Source: CBDFMR01 sp965249765
GTDB taxonomy: Bacteria > Bacteroidota > Bacteroidia > Chitinophagales > Saprospiraceae
Assembly: GCA_965249765.1 (NCBI GenBank)
Contig: CBDFMR010000004.1
Coordinates: 62,001-126,000 of the forward strand
Direction of reading: 5' to 3'
Length of the DNA: 64,000 nt
This document shows positions 9,050-17,782 of this stretch, piece after piece. A program made the position numbers and the translations under genes. Below the pieces are notes generated by a model. It made no database searches, had not been told where the DNA came from, and worked only from the letters and a program-made list of their open reading frames with translations. Position 1 is the stretch's first letter; every line of letters begins with the position of its first letter.

Positions 9050-11077
9050 TTATTTATTAAATCTTGCTATGTAACCCGGATCAATGGGTGTCCTTTGATT
9101 GGGATGTAATCCAGCATTAAGGCTTATGGCTTTATCAAGGTCATTTTTTGCTTCCGCTGCTCGACTGACCATCAAGTAAGCCTTAGATCGCTCGTAGTAA
9201 AAAAGAGGCTTAGGGTTATATGCGATCGCTTTAGTGTAATCATCTATAGCAGCTTGGTCGTTATTGAGTCGCCTATTACACCTTCCAGCCTCATACCAGA
9301 GGTCACCATTATAAGGATTGATCTTGAGATATGATCTAATGTCACCTAGAGCTTCTCTTATTTTACCTTGCTGATTGAAGATTACAGACCTATTTAAGTA
9401 ACCGACAGCATGATTGGGATTGAGCTTAAGACATTGACTTAGATCATTCAGTGCATTATCTAGCTGACCTAGTTTGGCATAAGTAGCTCCTCTATTGGCA
9501 TAGTATTCTGCTTCACTTGGAGCAAGCTCTATTGCCTTATTGTAATCTTGCAAGGCCATCTGCCACGACTGCCTGTCCTGCTTATTGAAATGTAGTCTTC
9601 CGCGGCTATTAAACGGTCCTGGATCCGTAGATTTTAGTTTTATGGTTGCATTATAATCCTCAAGTGCGCCTTTTAGATCACCAATGTCTCGCCTATAATT
9701 TGCTCTATTGCCGTAAGGCAGGGTGATATTAGTATTGTACTTCAATACATGTGTCCACAACGTTTCGCTATTGGTCCAGATTTTCGTCTGGTTGTGGGTG
9801 AGGTAGCCATAAAATCCCAACAAGCATAATGTAGCACCCGCAATAAGCACCTTATATTTTTTAAAACTGCTATAGCAATAATCAGCATAATAACCAACAA
9901 TGAAGAAAAGCCCGAGATAGGCTATATATGTAAACCGATCGGCAAGAAAACCCTGTCCAGCTCCCAGTACCTGCAATAGAAAGATGATGTTAACGATAAA
10001 GAACATAAGGCCAAAAAGTAAAACTCGTTTCTTGCTTTTATACATTCTCCATAGGCCATATACGAGAATAGGTGCAATTACAATACTCATATAAATAAAC
10101 CAAGGTATGTTCTGCGGATAGGGGTAAAGAGGGCTCATCTTATATGGTACGATGCTCTTTATTAGAAATATTAAAAATGAAAATGCGCCTATGAAAATAC
10201 GCTGCCACAAGGGGTAGGTGGCAGTAGCTTCAAGAGATCCCTGGTCACCTAGGAACAAGATTCCTATAATTCCAAATATGAGTGAGATGGCAAATAACAA
10301 AGTGTAGAACACCAAGGTAGACTTTCTCCCCTTGTTCCTTTTTTTGAAAATACTTTTTATTCTTTCCCATCCATTGTGATGGTATTCTATTGCTAGAAAA
10401 GTCAGGGGAAGAGTGACGGCCTGTATTTTTGATAAAAGTGATAACACAAAGAACAAGAAGATCAAATAGATGTATCGGCGCTTAGGTGTTGTATATAGGT
10501 ATTTAACAAAGAAAAAAACCGCTGCTAAAAAGAATGCACCATAGAGCACGTCCTTCCTTTCAGTAATCCAGGTAACCGACTCCACTCGCATGGGATGAAT
10601 GGCAAACAAAAGTGCAACGACAATTGACCCGATGGGCCTCAATCCCATGATAAGGCAAATCCTGTAAACCAGGAATACGCAAAATAAATGGAGAATGATA
10701 TTTATCCAGTGGGCATGCGTCGCAAGATCTGTAATAGGCTTATGATACCCAGACACCTTGTACTCAATGGCAAATGCCCATATGGTCAATGGATTATAAT
10801 TACCTATTACATGGTTCGAAAATATTTCCTTAGTGTTGGCCCAAAAGTTCTCTTTGTTGAGCGTAGTAATGTGCTTGTTTTCATAGAAGTTTTTATCGTC
10901 ATCCCAGTTTACAAATTCGCACTTGACACTAGGATAGAAGCAAATCAAGGTAGTAATTAATATAAGAGCTATAGGCAATAGATTCCGGATAGTCCAGAAG
11001 GAAGCTACTTTAGAAATTGACTTCTTAGGTGAGGATTGAGTTTTTTTTCTTTTTTTACTTTTCTTAGATGACATCAA
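9050..11077 (-). CDS. Polytopic membrane protein with GT-C-like N-domain and C-terminal TPRs
   Basis: A 675-residue protein in two parts. Residues about 31-430 contain roughly ten hydrophobic helices. The first periplasmic loop has an acidic VNWDDD motif (Asp59-61) and a later AIHPMRVESVTWITERKDVL segment; both resemble TMTC/dolichyl-phosphate-mannose-type GT-C glycosyltransferases, in which the first-loop acidic pair is catalytic. Residues about 455-660 form about six tetratricopeptide repeats (for example YYANRGATYAKLGQLDNALNDL), expected in the periplasm. The N-terminus is very basic (KKSKKRKK). A protein O-glycosyltransferase role is an inference; a TPR scaffold with unknown membrane function is the alternative. 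Bacteroidota glycosylate many exported proteins, which fits. Confidence 0.75.
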   Translation of the reverse strand: MMSSKKSKKRKKTQSSPKKSISKVASFWTIRNLLPIALILITTLICFYPSVKCEFVNWDDDKNFYENKHITTLNKENFWANTKEIFSNHVIGNYNPLTIWAFAIEYKVSGYHKPITDLATHAHWINIILHLFCVFLVYRICLIMGLRPIGSIVVALLFAIHPMRVESVTWITERKDVLYGAFFLAAVFFFVKYLYTTPKRRYIYLIFLFFVLSLLSKIQAVTLPLTFLAIEYHHNGWERIKSIFKKRNKGRKSTLVFYTLLFAISLIFGIIGILFLGDQGSLEATATYPLWQRIFIGAFSFLIFLIKSIVPYKMSPLYPYPQNIPWFIYMSIVIAPILVYGLWRMYKSKKRVLLFGLMFFIVNIIFLLQVLGAGQGFLADRFTYIAYLGLFFIVGYYADYCYSSFKKYKVLIAGATLCLLGFYGYLTHNQTKIWTNSETLWTHVLKYNTNITLPYGNRANYRRDIGDLKGALEDYNATIKLKSTDPGPFNSRGRLHFNKQDRQSWQMALQDYNKAIELAPSEAEYYANRGATYAKLGQLDNALNDLSQCLKLNPNHAVGYLNRSVIFNQQGKIREALGDIRSYLKINPYNGDLWYEAGRCNRRLNNDQAAIDDYTKAIAYNPKPLFYYERSKAYLMVSRAAEAKNDLDKAISLNAGLHPNQRTPIDPGYIARFNK

Positions 11078-11129
11078 GAGGTTTTACATATTCATTTCAA
11101 ATATATATAATTCCTATATGTCACAAGGA

Positions 11130-11726
11130 TTAATCATCATCAAAACAATCCTCTAACTGATTAATCTTCATGAGTGCAATGAAACATCTGGAGGCAGCGA
11201 TGACATCTGCGCGCGCATTATTTGCGGGAGTGTATGCTTTCTTGAATATGATAGAATGAAGCTCAGTCTGAGAAGGCCATTTATATCCACCGATCTTTGA
11301 TGGCAATTTGCAGAACCAAGTGCTTTCCTGCATCAGACAAAATCTTTCTTTCTTGAAAATGGAATGGTTGAGGCCTTTACGAAGGAATTCTGCAGCTACT
11401 ACATTTTCGTTAAAAGACTGATTATGGCACCACAGGTAATCTGAATCTTCTACACTATCGTTAAATTGTTTCAGTATGTCTTCAAGAGCCTCACCCTTAG
11501 AAGTGATGTCTTCAAGATCAATTTTGCAATGATGCTCTATCTTGTTGTCAATTGCAAATCCTTCAGGTTTTACGATGCAGTCATAGTCAGAGATAGGTTT
11601 GAGGTTTTCATCGAGAAGGATCCATGATAGGTGAATCATCCTTGGCCAATTGAAAGTATCAGAAAAAGATACTTTATAAGTCTTAGGCTTTCCTATGGCT
11701 GAGCAGTCGTAGATAAGATGTTTCAT
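11130..11726 (-). CDS. DEDDh exonuclease-fold protein with degenerate active site
   Basis: A 198-residue protein with the layout of the Bacteroidota DnaQ-like 3'-5' exonucleases: NWPRMIHLSWIL after the first motif, IVKPEGFAID, WCHNQSFNENVVAAEFLRKG and a final ADV motif. The catalytic residues are largely changed: the DxE of motif I is D7-C-S9, the motif II Asp is Asn106 (SFN for SFD), and the motif III His is Asn169, while Asp174 is kept. It is therefore probably a non-catalytic nucleic-acid-binding paralogue, or has a new role. The chosen start is the internal ATG at 11724-11726, because family homology begins there; an upstream in-frame ATG at 11792 would add 22 unrelated residues. Confidence 0.7.
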   Translation of the reverse strand: MKHLIYDCSAIGKPKTYKVSFSDTFNWPRMIHLSWILLDENLKPISDYDCIVKPEGFAIDNKIEHHCKIDLEDITSKGEALEDILKQFNDSVEDSDYLWCHNQSFNENVVAAEFLRKGLNHSIFKKERFCLMQESTWFCKLPSKIGGYKWPSQTELHSIIFKKAYTPANNARADVIAASRCFIALMKINQLEDCFDDD

Positions 11727-11835
11727 AGGAGATAAAGTTCTTTGTGAGATAATTGTACAGCTATATACATCCATGTAAGGTATTAAGTTCAAAAGAAATT
11801 GTTTAGAGGAAATTATTTACGACCAATCAATAGTC

Positions 11836-11843
11836 TATTTTTG
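11836..11843 (+). promoter_or_regulatory. Candidate -7 box for the lpx operon
   Basis: TATTTTTG matches the Bacteroidota -7 consensus TAnnTTTG. It ends only 4 nt before the lpxD ATG (11848), which would make the transcript leaderless or nearly so. No TTG -33 box is seen at the usual spacing, which lowers confidence. Confidence 0.35.
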
Positions 11844-11847
11844 TGGA

Positions 11848-12885
11848 ATGTCAGTGTCAGCTCATTCTATAGCACAGATAGTTAGTGGAGAAATCCTTGG
11901 TAATCCAGATGTCACAGTTCATTCTCCAAGTAAAATTGAAGAGGGTGGAGAAGGGACTGTTTCATTTTTAGCTCATGAGAAGTACGAGCATTGCATCTAC
12001 AAGTCTACTGCTTCTGTGGTCTTAGTATCAAAAGAATTCACACCAACCAGTGAGGTGTCTCCTACGTTGATTAAGGTGGAGAACGTATATGAAGCCTTAG
12101 GAAAGCTATTGGCTCATTTTGAGCAAAAACCTTATTCTCATCAAGATGAAAACTCGACAGCACAGATTCACAAGAATGCAAGAATGGGATCTGAAGTCAG
12201 CGTTGGTCACTTTTCAATTATTTCTGATGGTGTAGATATTGGAGACGACAGCCTCATAGGCCCTCAGGTATTCATAGGACAGGGAGTAAGGATAGGCAAG
12301 AACAACATAATACATAGCGGAGTAAAGATACATCACGGATGCATCATAGGTGATCATTGTACCATCCATTCAAACTCTGTCATAGGTAGCGATGGATTTG
12401 GGTTTGCCAAAGATAGCAACGGACAGTTTTCCAAAATCCCTCAAGTGGGGAATGTTGTTATTGAAAATAATGTACATATAGGTTCCAATGTAAGCATAGA
12501 CCGAGCTACAATGGGTTCTACTATCATAAATAGTGGAGTCAAACTCGATAATCTTATCCATATAGCCCACAATGTAGTTATAGGTGAGAATACTGCCATA
12601 GCGGCCCAGACAGGGATAGCTGGTAGTGCTAAATTGGGCAGTAATATGATGGTAGGTGGTCAGGTGGGTATAATTGGCCATATAACCATTGCTGATGAAA
12701 CTCAGATACAGGCGCAAAGTGGAGTCGGCGGATCTATAAAGGAAAAGGGAGCAAAACTTTATGGTTCACCGGCCATAGAGTACGGCAATTATTTGAAATC
12801 TTACGCCATATTTAAGAAACTACCAGAAATGGCAAAGAAATTGCGAGATATAGAAAGGCATATATGTGACATTAAAAAAGAATAG
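11848..12885 (+). CDS. lpxD: UDP-3-O-(3-hydroxyacyl)glucosamine N-acyltransferase
   Basis: This 345-residue enzyme adds the second 3-hydroxyacyl chain to UDP-3-O-acyl-glucosamine in lipid A synthesis. The N-terminal uridine-binding domain spans residues 1 to about 100. A long left-handed beta-helix of hexapeptide repeats follows (IGDDSLIG, IGKNNIIHSGVKI and many more). The catalytic His241 lies in HIAHNVVIGENTAIAAQTGIAGS. A helical C-terminus (ELP-type KKLPEMAKKLRDIERHI) completes the trimeric fold. It heads the operon lpxD-lpxC/fabZ-lpxA-ABC ATPase, with a 21-bp gap to the next ATG. Confidence 0.96.
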   Translation: MSVSAHSIAQIVSGEILGNPDVTVHSPSKIEEGGEGTVSFLAHEKYEHCIYKSTASVVLVSKEFTPTSEVSPTLIKVENVYEALGKLLAHFEQKPYSHQDENSTAQIHKNARMGSEVSVGHFSIISDGVDIGDDSLIGPQVFIGQGVRIGKNNIIHSGVKIHHGCIIGDHCTIHSNSVIGSDGFGFAKDSNGQFSKIPQVGNVVIENNVHIGSNVSIDRATMGSTIINSGVKLDNLIHIAHNVVIGENTAIAAQTGIAGSAKLGSNMMVGGQVGIIGHITIADETQIQAQSGVGGSIKEKGAKLYGSPAIEYGNYLKSYAIFKKLPEMAKKLRDIERHICDIKKE

Positions 12886-12906
12886 CAATATTCTGTATTG
12901 ATAACG

Positions 12907-14301
12907 ATGAAGAAAAAAACAATAGCTGGACAGATCAATCTTGCAGGTCATGGATTGCATTCCGGAGCCGAGGTGAGTGTAGTACTTAAACCGGCTGATG
13001 AAAATCACGGGGTGAAGTTCATTAGAACGGACATAGATGAAGGACCCATCTTTATTCCTGATGTTAAAAATGTATTCAGCACAGATAGAGGTACATGTCT
13101 GATGCACGGGGAACATCGACTACAGACTGTAGAACACATACTTTCAGCAATTACAGGCCTAGGGATCGATAATGTTTTAATAGAAGTCAATGGTCCTGAG
13201 ATTCCAATTATGGACGGAAGTGCGTTAGAATTTGTCACAGCAATCCAAGAGGTTGGAGTTGATTTGCAGGAGAATGATAAAGATATCTTTGTTTTGAAAG
13301 AAAAAGTGTTCTATAAGAACAACGAGACGGGGTCGGAATATATAGCACTCCCCAATGACAAGTTTGAGATTACCACAGCTATAGATTTTGGATCCAATGT
13401 TTTGACACCCCAGTATGCGCATATGAATACTTATGATGAATATGCTGTGGAGATTGCCCCTAATAGGACTTTTGTCTTTGCTCATGAACTGGAGAAACTG
13501 GCCGAGGAAAATCTCATCAAAGGTGGAGACTTGGATAATGCAATAGTCCTACAAGAGAAACCGCTAAGTTCAGATGATATACACAGAATAGCCACGAAGA
13601 TTGGGAAGGAACATCTAGAAGATATAGAGGAGAAAATCAAGAAGTGTACTGAGCTACGATATTCTAATGAACCGGCTCGTCACAAATTGCTTGACGTGAT
13701 CGGTGATCTTACTCTGGTAGGGCGTCCAATACGTGCAAGAATTATCTGCAACAAACCCGGACATAAATCCAATGTAGAGTTTGCTAAACTCCTGAAGCAA
13801 CAATATCTCAAGCAACGTAAATTAAAGGGCATACCTATTTATGATTTAAACAAGGAGCCTGTTCATGATGTCAATGAGGTGATGTCGTTGCTACCTCACA
13901 GATACCCATTTCTATTAGTTGATAAGATCATCGAGAAGACAGACTCAGAAGTAGTAGGAGTAAAGTCAGTAACGATGAATGAGTCCTTCTTTCAAGGACA
14001 TTTTCCGGGTAATCCAGTATTCCCCGGCGTATTGCAAATGGAAGCCCTGGCACAGACAGGTGGAATACTGGCTCTTTCTTCGGTAGAAGACCCTGAAAAC
14101 TGGGATGCGTATTTTTTAAAAATGGATAATGTTAAATTTAAGCATAAGGTTGTACCTGGTGACACTATGATTCTGAAGATGAAATTATTGACTCCTATAC
14201 GAAGAGGAATAGTGCACATGCAAGGGACTGTATATGTTGGAGACAAGATCGTTTCAGAAGGTGAGCTAATTGCCCAAATCAGCAAAAGAGAAGATGACTG
14301 A
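12907..14301 (+). CDS. lpxC/fabZ: Bifunctional UDP-3-O-acyl-GlcNAc deacetylase / 3-hydroxyacyl-ACP dehydratase
   Basis: A 464-residue fusion typical of Bacteroidota. The LpxC half (residues 1 to about 310) is the zinc deacetylase that commits substrate to lipid A. Zinc ligands are His77 (TVEHILSAI), His259 and Asp263 (ARHKLLDVIGDL), and the catalytic base is His286 (KPGHKSN). The FabZ half (about 322-464) begins at MSLLPHRYPFLLVDKI and carries the hot-dog dehydratase pair His365 (GHFPGNPVFPGV) and Glu379 (LQMEALAQTGG). ATG at 12907 is preferred over an in-frame TTG at 12898. The stop overlaps the lpxA start by 8 bp. The fusion couples acyl-chain supply to lipid A synthesis. Confidence 0.96.
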   Translation: MKKKTIAGQINLAGHGLHSGAEVSVVLKPADENHGVKFIRTDIDEGPIFIPDVKNVFSTDRGTCLMHGEHRLQTVEHILSAITGLGIDNVLIEVNGPEIPIMDGSALEFVTAIQEVGVDLQENDKDIFVLKEKVFYKNNETGSEYIALPNDKFEITTAIDFGSNVLTPQYAHMNTYDEYAVEIAPNRTFVFAHELEKLAEENLIKGGDLDNAIVLQEKPLSSDDIHRIATKIGKEHLEDIEEKIKKCTELRYSNEPARHKLLDVIGDLTLVGRPIRARIICNKPGHKSNVEFAKLLKQQYLKQRKLKGIPIYDLNKEPVHDVNEVMSLLPHRYPFLLVDKIIEKTDSEVVGVKSVTMNESFFQGHFPGNPVFPGVLQMEALAQTGGILALSSVEDPENWDAYFLKMDNVKFKHKVVPGDTMILKMKLLTPIRRGIVHMQGTVYVGDKIVSEGELIAQISKREDD

Positions 14302-15079
14302 GACTAGATTTCAAAATATTCACCCCAATGCTAAGATTGCCGATAAGGCTAAGATAGAGTCATTTGTCACGATAGGAGCAGATGTCGAAATAGGACAGGG
14401 CACTTGGATAGGTCAGAATGTGACCATATTTGATGGAGTAAGGATAGGAAGCAATTGTCGAATTTTTCCCGGTGCCATAGTAGGTTCTATCCCTCAAGAC
14501 CTCAAGTATGAAGGCGAAAACTCCTTGTTGGAAATAGGCAACAATGTAATTATAAGGGAGTATTGCACCTTGAATCGAGGTACCAAGGCCAATTATAAGA
14601 CCATGATATCAGACAATTGTCTCTTGATGGCATATGTGCATGTTGCTCATGATTGTATAATAGCACCAAATTGTATCCTGGCCAACAACGTCAATCTTGC
14701 GGGTCACATAGAAGTTGGTAAGTACGCTATATTGGGAGGGCTGACGGCAGTACATCAATTTGTGAAGATAGGGGAGCACTCCATGGTAGGAGGAGGCTCA
14801 TTGGTAAGGAAAGATATTCCACCTTTTGTTAAAGCTGCCAGAGAACCTATATCCTATGTAGGAGTTAACTCGGTTGGCTTGAGGCGACGTGGCTTTTCCA
14901 ATAAGCAGATAAATCATATACAAGAGATATATAGAATACTTTTTGTAAAAGGGTATAACACGAGGCAAGCCCAACAGCTAATTGAAGCTACCATAGATGC
15001 TTCTCCAGAACGAGAAATGATCCTCAAGTTTATTGCGAATGCTGATCGTGGAATTATGAAAGGATTTAGACAGATATAG
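14294..15079 (+). CDS. lpxA: Acyl-ACP--UDP-N-acetylglucosamine O-acyltransferase
   Basis: This 261-residue enzyme catalyses the first step of lipid A synthesis, adding a 3-hydroxyacyl chain to UDP-GlcNAc. Hexapeptide repeats fill the first 180 residues (IGADVEIGQGTWIGQNVTIFDGVRIG in pieces). The catalytic His119 is in YVHVAHDCIIAPN, equivalent to E. coli His125. The C-terminal helical domain starts near GLRRRGFSNKQINHIQEIYRIL. The ATG at 14294 lies inside the end of lpxC/fabZ (ATGACTGA), a translational-coupling overlap; an upstream in-frame ATG (14270) would add eight residues not expected in the family. Confidence 0.96.
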   Translation: MTETRFQNIHPNAKIADKAKIESFVTIGADVEIGQGTWIGQNVTIFDGVRIGSNCRIFPGAIVGSIPQDLKYEGENSLLEIGNNVIIREYCTLNRGTKANYKTMISDNCLLMAYVHVAHDCIIAPNCILANNVNLAGHIEVGKYAILGGLTAVHQFVKIGEHSMVGGGSLVRKDIPPFVKAAREPISYVGVNSVGLRRRGFSNKQINHIQEIYRILFVKGYNTRQAQQLIEATIDASPEREMILKFIANADRGIMKGFRQI

Positions 15080-15082
15080 AAT

Positions 15083-15715
15083 GTGGAAGTAAGATTGCAG
15101 AATATATCCAAGCGATTTTCCTATCAGTATATTCTCAGGGACATAAATGTAAATCTCCAAAGTGGTAGCTACATAGGAATAGGAGGAAGCAATGGTAGTG
15201 GCAAGTCCACTTTGCTGGCTCTTATCACTGGGTATTTGAGTATGAGTGAGGGAAGCATAGATTATATTCTAAACAAAGGAATTGTTCCCAGAGCTGATGT
15301 ATATAAGCATATAACAATTGCAGCTCCATATGTCGACATCACCACTGAGTTCAATCTCCGAGAGATTGTGGAGATGCACCAGAGATTCAGACCATTCTTT
15401 AAACCACTTTCATGTAATGAATTTCTCAATTTGATGGAAGTCGACTACAATCCTGAGAAGTTACTGAAGACCTATTCTTCTGGTATGTTACAAAGAGTAA
15501 AATTGAGTCTTGCCATCCTTTCCATCAGTGAAATCTTATTACTCGACGAACCCTTATCCTTTTTAGATGAGGAAACCGGAATTTGGTTTTGGAATCTATT
15601 AAAACGTGGAAGTTCTGATCGTATGGTGATCATAGCCTCGAATGATCCATCGGCACTATCAAAGTGTCCTGTTCGTTACGATATTCAGGATAGGCGTCTT
15701 ATAAAGATTTCTTAA
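15083..15715 (+). CDS. ABC transporter ATP-binding protein, orphan
   Basis: A 210-residue nucleotide-binding domain with Walker A GGSNGSGKST (about residues 33-42), signature YSSGMLQRVKLSLAI, Walker B ILLLDEPLSFLD and an Asn/Asp switch (IIASNDPSAL) replacing the usual H-loop histidine. It starts with GTG 3 bp after the lpxA stop; the overlapping ATG two bases upstream is out of frame. No permease gene is adjacent, so its membrane partner must be elsewhere. Its place in the lpx operon suggests a link with envelope lipid export or maintenance, but that is an inference. The 3' end overlaps the convergent merR-like gene by 17 bp. Confidence 0.85.
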   Translation: MEVRLQNISKRFSYQYILRDINVNLQSGSYIGIGGSNGSGKSTLLALITGYLSMSEGSIDYILNKGIVPRADVYKHITIAAPYVDITTEFNLREIVEMHQRFRPFFKPLSCNEFLNLMEVDYNPEKLLKTYSSGMLQRVKLSLAILSISEILLLDEPLSFLDEETGIWFWNLLKRGSSDRMVIIASNDPSALSKCPVRYDIQDRRLIKIS

Positions 15716-16028
15716 GCTTCATCAGTGAAGCCTTGAGTTTCTTCAACCGATCTATCGTTTTCTTTTGAGATGATAATTTGGGTTTCTGCTTCATGGCCTT
15801 GTTGGCTCCTTCCAATGTATAACCCTGATCTTTTACCAAAGAGTAAATTCTCTTAATGACCAAGATATCCTTCTTTGTGTATCTGCGATCTCCCTTTCGA
15901 TTTTTCTTTGGCTTCAGATGGCTAAATTCACTTTCCCAGTATCTTATCAGAGAATTTGATACACCAAACATCTCAGACACCTCTCCAATGGAATAGTAAA
16001 GTTTTGTAAGTTCATCTATGATGACCAT
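15699..16028 (-). CDS. MerR-family transcriptional regulator
   Basis: A 109-residue regulator with an N-terminal winged helix-turn-helix (YYSIGEVSEMFGVSNSLIRYWESEF) and the MerR wing (KKNRKGDRRYTKKDILVIKRIYSLV). A short basic helical tail rich in Lys and Leu replaces a ligand-binding domain, so it belongs to the small MerR type common in Bacteroidota. The ATG at 16026-16028 is preferred; a TTG 21 bp upstream is also in frame. It is convergent with the ABC ATPase gene, with overlapping 3' ends. Its target is unknown. Confidence 0.88.
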   Translation of the reverse strand: MVIIDELTKLYYSIGEVSEMFGVSNSLIRYWESEFSHLKPKKNRKGDRRYTKKDILVIKRIYSLVKDQGYTLEGANKAMKQKPKLSSQKKTIDRLKKLKASLMKLKKSL

Positions 16029-16113
16029 TTCTAATGTGTTGGGTATCAACTACAAATATATGGATATTTTTGTCTCAAGAGACAAAAACGTACCCTCGGT
16101 CCAGATCATCGAT

Positions 16114-17142
16114 TTAGAAAAATGCAGCACTTAATGTACCTACAAGGGAAATTATCAATGAACTTAAGAATAGGTAGAAGATACCTGAAATAAAGAATTT
16201 CAAGATTGTTTTTACCCAGCCTTGTTGATAATATTGTTTCATCGATAAGAAGCTATATATAATAAATGCGACAAGGGCAATAGGTAGCGTAATTCCAAAT
16301 TTATTTGGAATTATCAGATTTAGGAGAACGGATATTATGAGAAATATGAATAGAAAACTATGAGCATATGTCATCAAAACTACATGCTCAAGATAATATA
16401 TATTGTGACGTACATAGAGTAGTTTTAAGATGAGTGAGCAGGCTAAAATCTGGAGGATAACAGCCCACCATTGATTCCCTAAAATAAATGCCAAGGCCTG
16501 TCCGGGATTTCTTTCTATCTTGATACATTGTCTTATCAAGAACCTGTCCCAACGTTTTTCAACCTTATGTTTTTCAACAAGCTCGTCAAAAGTCAAACTT
16601 GTTACGTCCTTTTTTGTAATGCGATAAACACTATCCTTTATCCCCAGTTGGTATAAGGGACGGTACAATTCGCTCGTATCAACTTTGGCATTTATAAAAA
16701 GTTTAGATCTTATAGAATCTACATTTTCGCTAGGCGCTATAGGATGAAGTAGGATTAGGTTTTCAAAACTATCTTGAATTTCTTGGTATGTAAGGTCTCT
16801 ACTTAAATCATGACCCTTTATCGAACGAAACACGGAAGACGTAGAAAACAAAACAAGTGCTGTCAAGACCAATATCAGACCTATAAAGAGACGACCTGGA
16901 TGAAGATACTTTTTCCTTTGTCCAGAAACATAAGCATGTGCTAGAAAGGATGGCTGCCATATGTGCTTGACTGATCTGACCAGACTTGTGTCTAGGCTTA
17001 TAAAACTTGAGAATATTTGACCTAAGAATTCTCTGATGGACAACTTTGCTTCCCTTATATGCTGTCCACACGAACCACAATAGTACTGGTCGACATTTAT
17101 GGAGGATCGACAATTCAAACATTCCTTTCCGCTGCTTTTCAT
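16114..17142 (-). CDS. DUF3667-type membrane protein
   Basis: A 342-residue protein beginning with a zinc-ribbon-like CLNC...CGSC motif (two CxxC pairs within the first 30 residues), followed by the conserved DUF3667 segment (FLGQIFSSFISLDTSLVRS, then GQRKKYLHPGRLFIGLIL). Five or six hydrophobic helices follow: one at about residues 85-105 and a cluster in the last 130 residues. A soluble, presumably periplasmic or cytoplasmic loop of about 110 residues lies between them. The family is of unknown function and is seen widely in Bacteroidota. Transcribed alone, leftward. Confidence 0.8.
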   Translation of the reverse strand: MKSSGKECLNCRSSINVDQYYCGSCGQHIREAKLSIREFLGQIFSSFISLDTSLVRSVKHIWQPSFLAHAYVSGQRKKYLHPGRLFIGLILVLTALVLFSTSSVFRSIKGHDLSRDLTYQEIQDSFENLILLHPIAPSENVDSIRSKLFINAKVDTSELYRPLYQLGIKDSVYRITKKDVTSLTFDELVEKHKVEKRWDRFLIRQCIKIERNPGQALAFILGNQWWAVILQILACSLILKLLYVRHNIYYLEHVVLMTYAHSFLFIFLIISVLLNLIIPNKFGITLPIALVAFIIYSFLSMKQYYQQGWVKTILKFFISGIFYLFLSSLIISLVGTLSAAFF

Positions 17143-17327
17143 TTTTCGTATTACTTCTCTTCAATATATGGTATATCTCTTTAATACAAAAGTGGTATGA
17201 TGTTTGCCTCAGTAGACTATGAATTATGATATTCTTATATGTTTTAAATTAAGATTTCATAAATAACTAATAATCAATAGATTACGCACAATTCTTTTAA
17301 AATATAGTAATAGGTCAAATACCTACT

Positions 17328-17747
17328 ATGAACGTAAAATCTAAAAAACTGATAATGAAGACTCAGAAATTTAAGAAGTTTTTGATGAGTGTGAACTTTA
17401 TCCTTCTACTCTCAATCTCTGGTGTGTTTGCTGCTAACAACATGGTTGTAGATACATGGCCGGGAAAAACCGAATCAGTAAAAATCATAAAAATGCTGAT
17501 TAATGATGCCATCAAGGAAAATCAATCAGTCTCTAGAGCAGATGGTTCTCTTCAGGTAGCAAAAATCAAGTACCTCAGTACACTTGCTGACCAAATTAAG
17601 CTTGTGAAAAATGGTCATACTGTGGACGAGGCGTTTGAGAGAAATCATAATCGATATATGACTCATGGCTCCATTGATGGTGGGGTAAAAACATATTACG
17701 AGCAATTGAGAGTTGAGATAATCGCTCGAGTAGATTCTATGAACTAA
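17328..17747 (+). CDS. Small secreted protein coupled to giant T9SS gene
   Basis: The product is 139 residues (129 if the second ATG at 17358 is used, which gives a more standard signal peptide MKTQKFKKFLMSVNFILLLSISGVFA). The mature part is about 100 residues, helical and charged, with no cysteines and no recognised family. Its stop overlaps an ATG of the next frame (TAATG at 17745-17749), so it is probably co-transcribed and perhaps translationally coupled with the giant secreted protein. A role as its accessory or chaperone is speculative. An AT-rich 185-bp region upstream should hold the promoter. Confidence 0.65.
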   Translation: MNVKSKKLIMKTQKFKKFLMSVNFILLLSISGVFAANNMVVDTWPGKTESVKIIKMLINDAIKENQSVSRADGSLQVAKIKYLSTLADQIKLVKNGHTVDEAFERNHNRYMTHGSIDGGVKTYYEQLRVEIIARVDSMN

Positions 17748-17782
17748 TGTTAAACACGAAGAACACTTTAAAAAATTATACA

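Noticed and set aside
12370..12717. 115-codon ORF antisense to lpxD, and similar ones opposite lpxC/fabZ
   Set aside because: Shadows of periodic hexapeptide or coding sequence; Tyr/His/Ile composition is typical of reverse frames.
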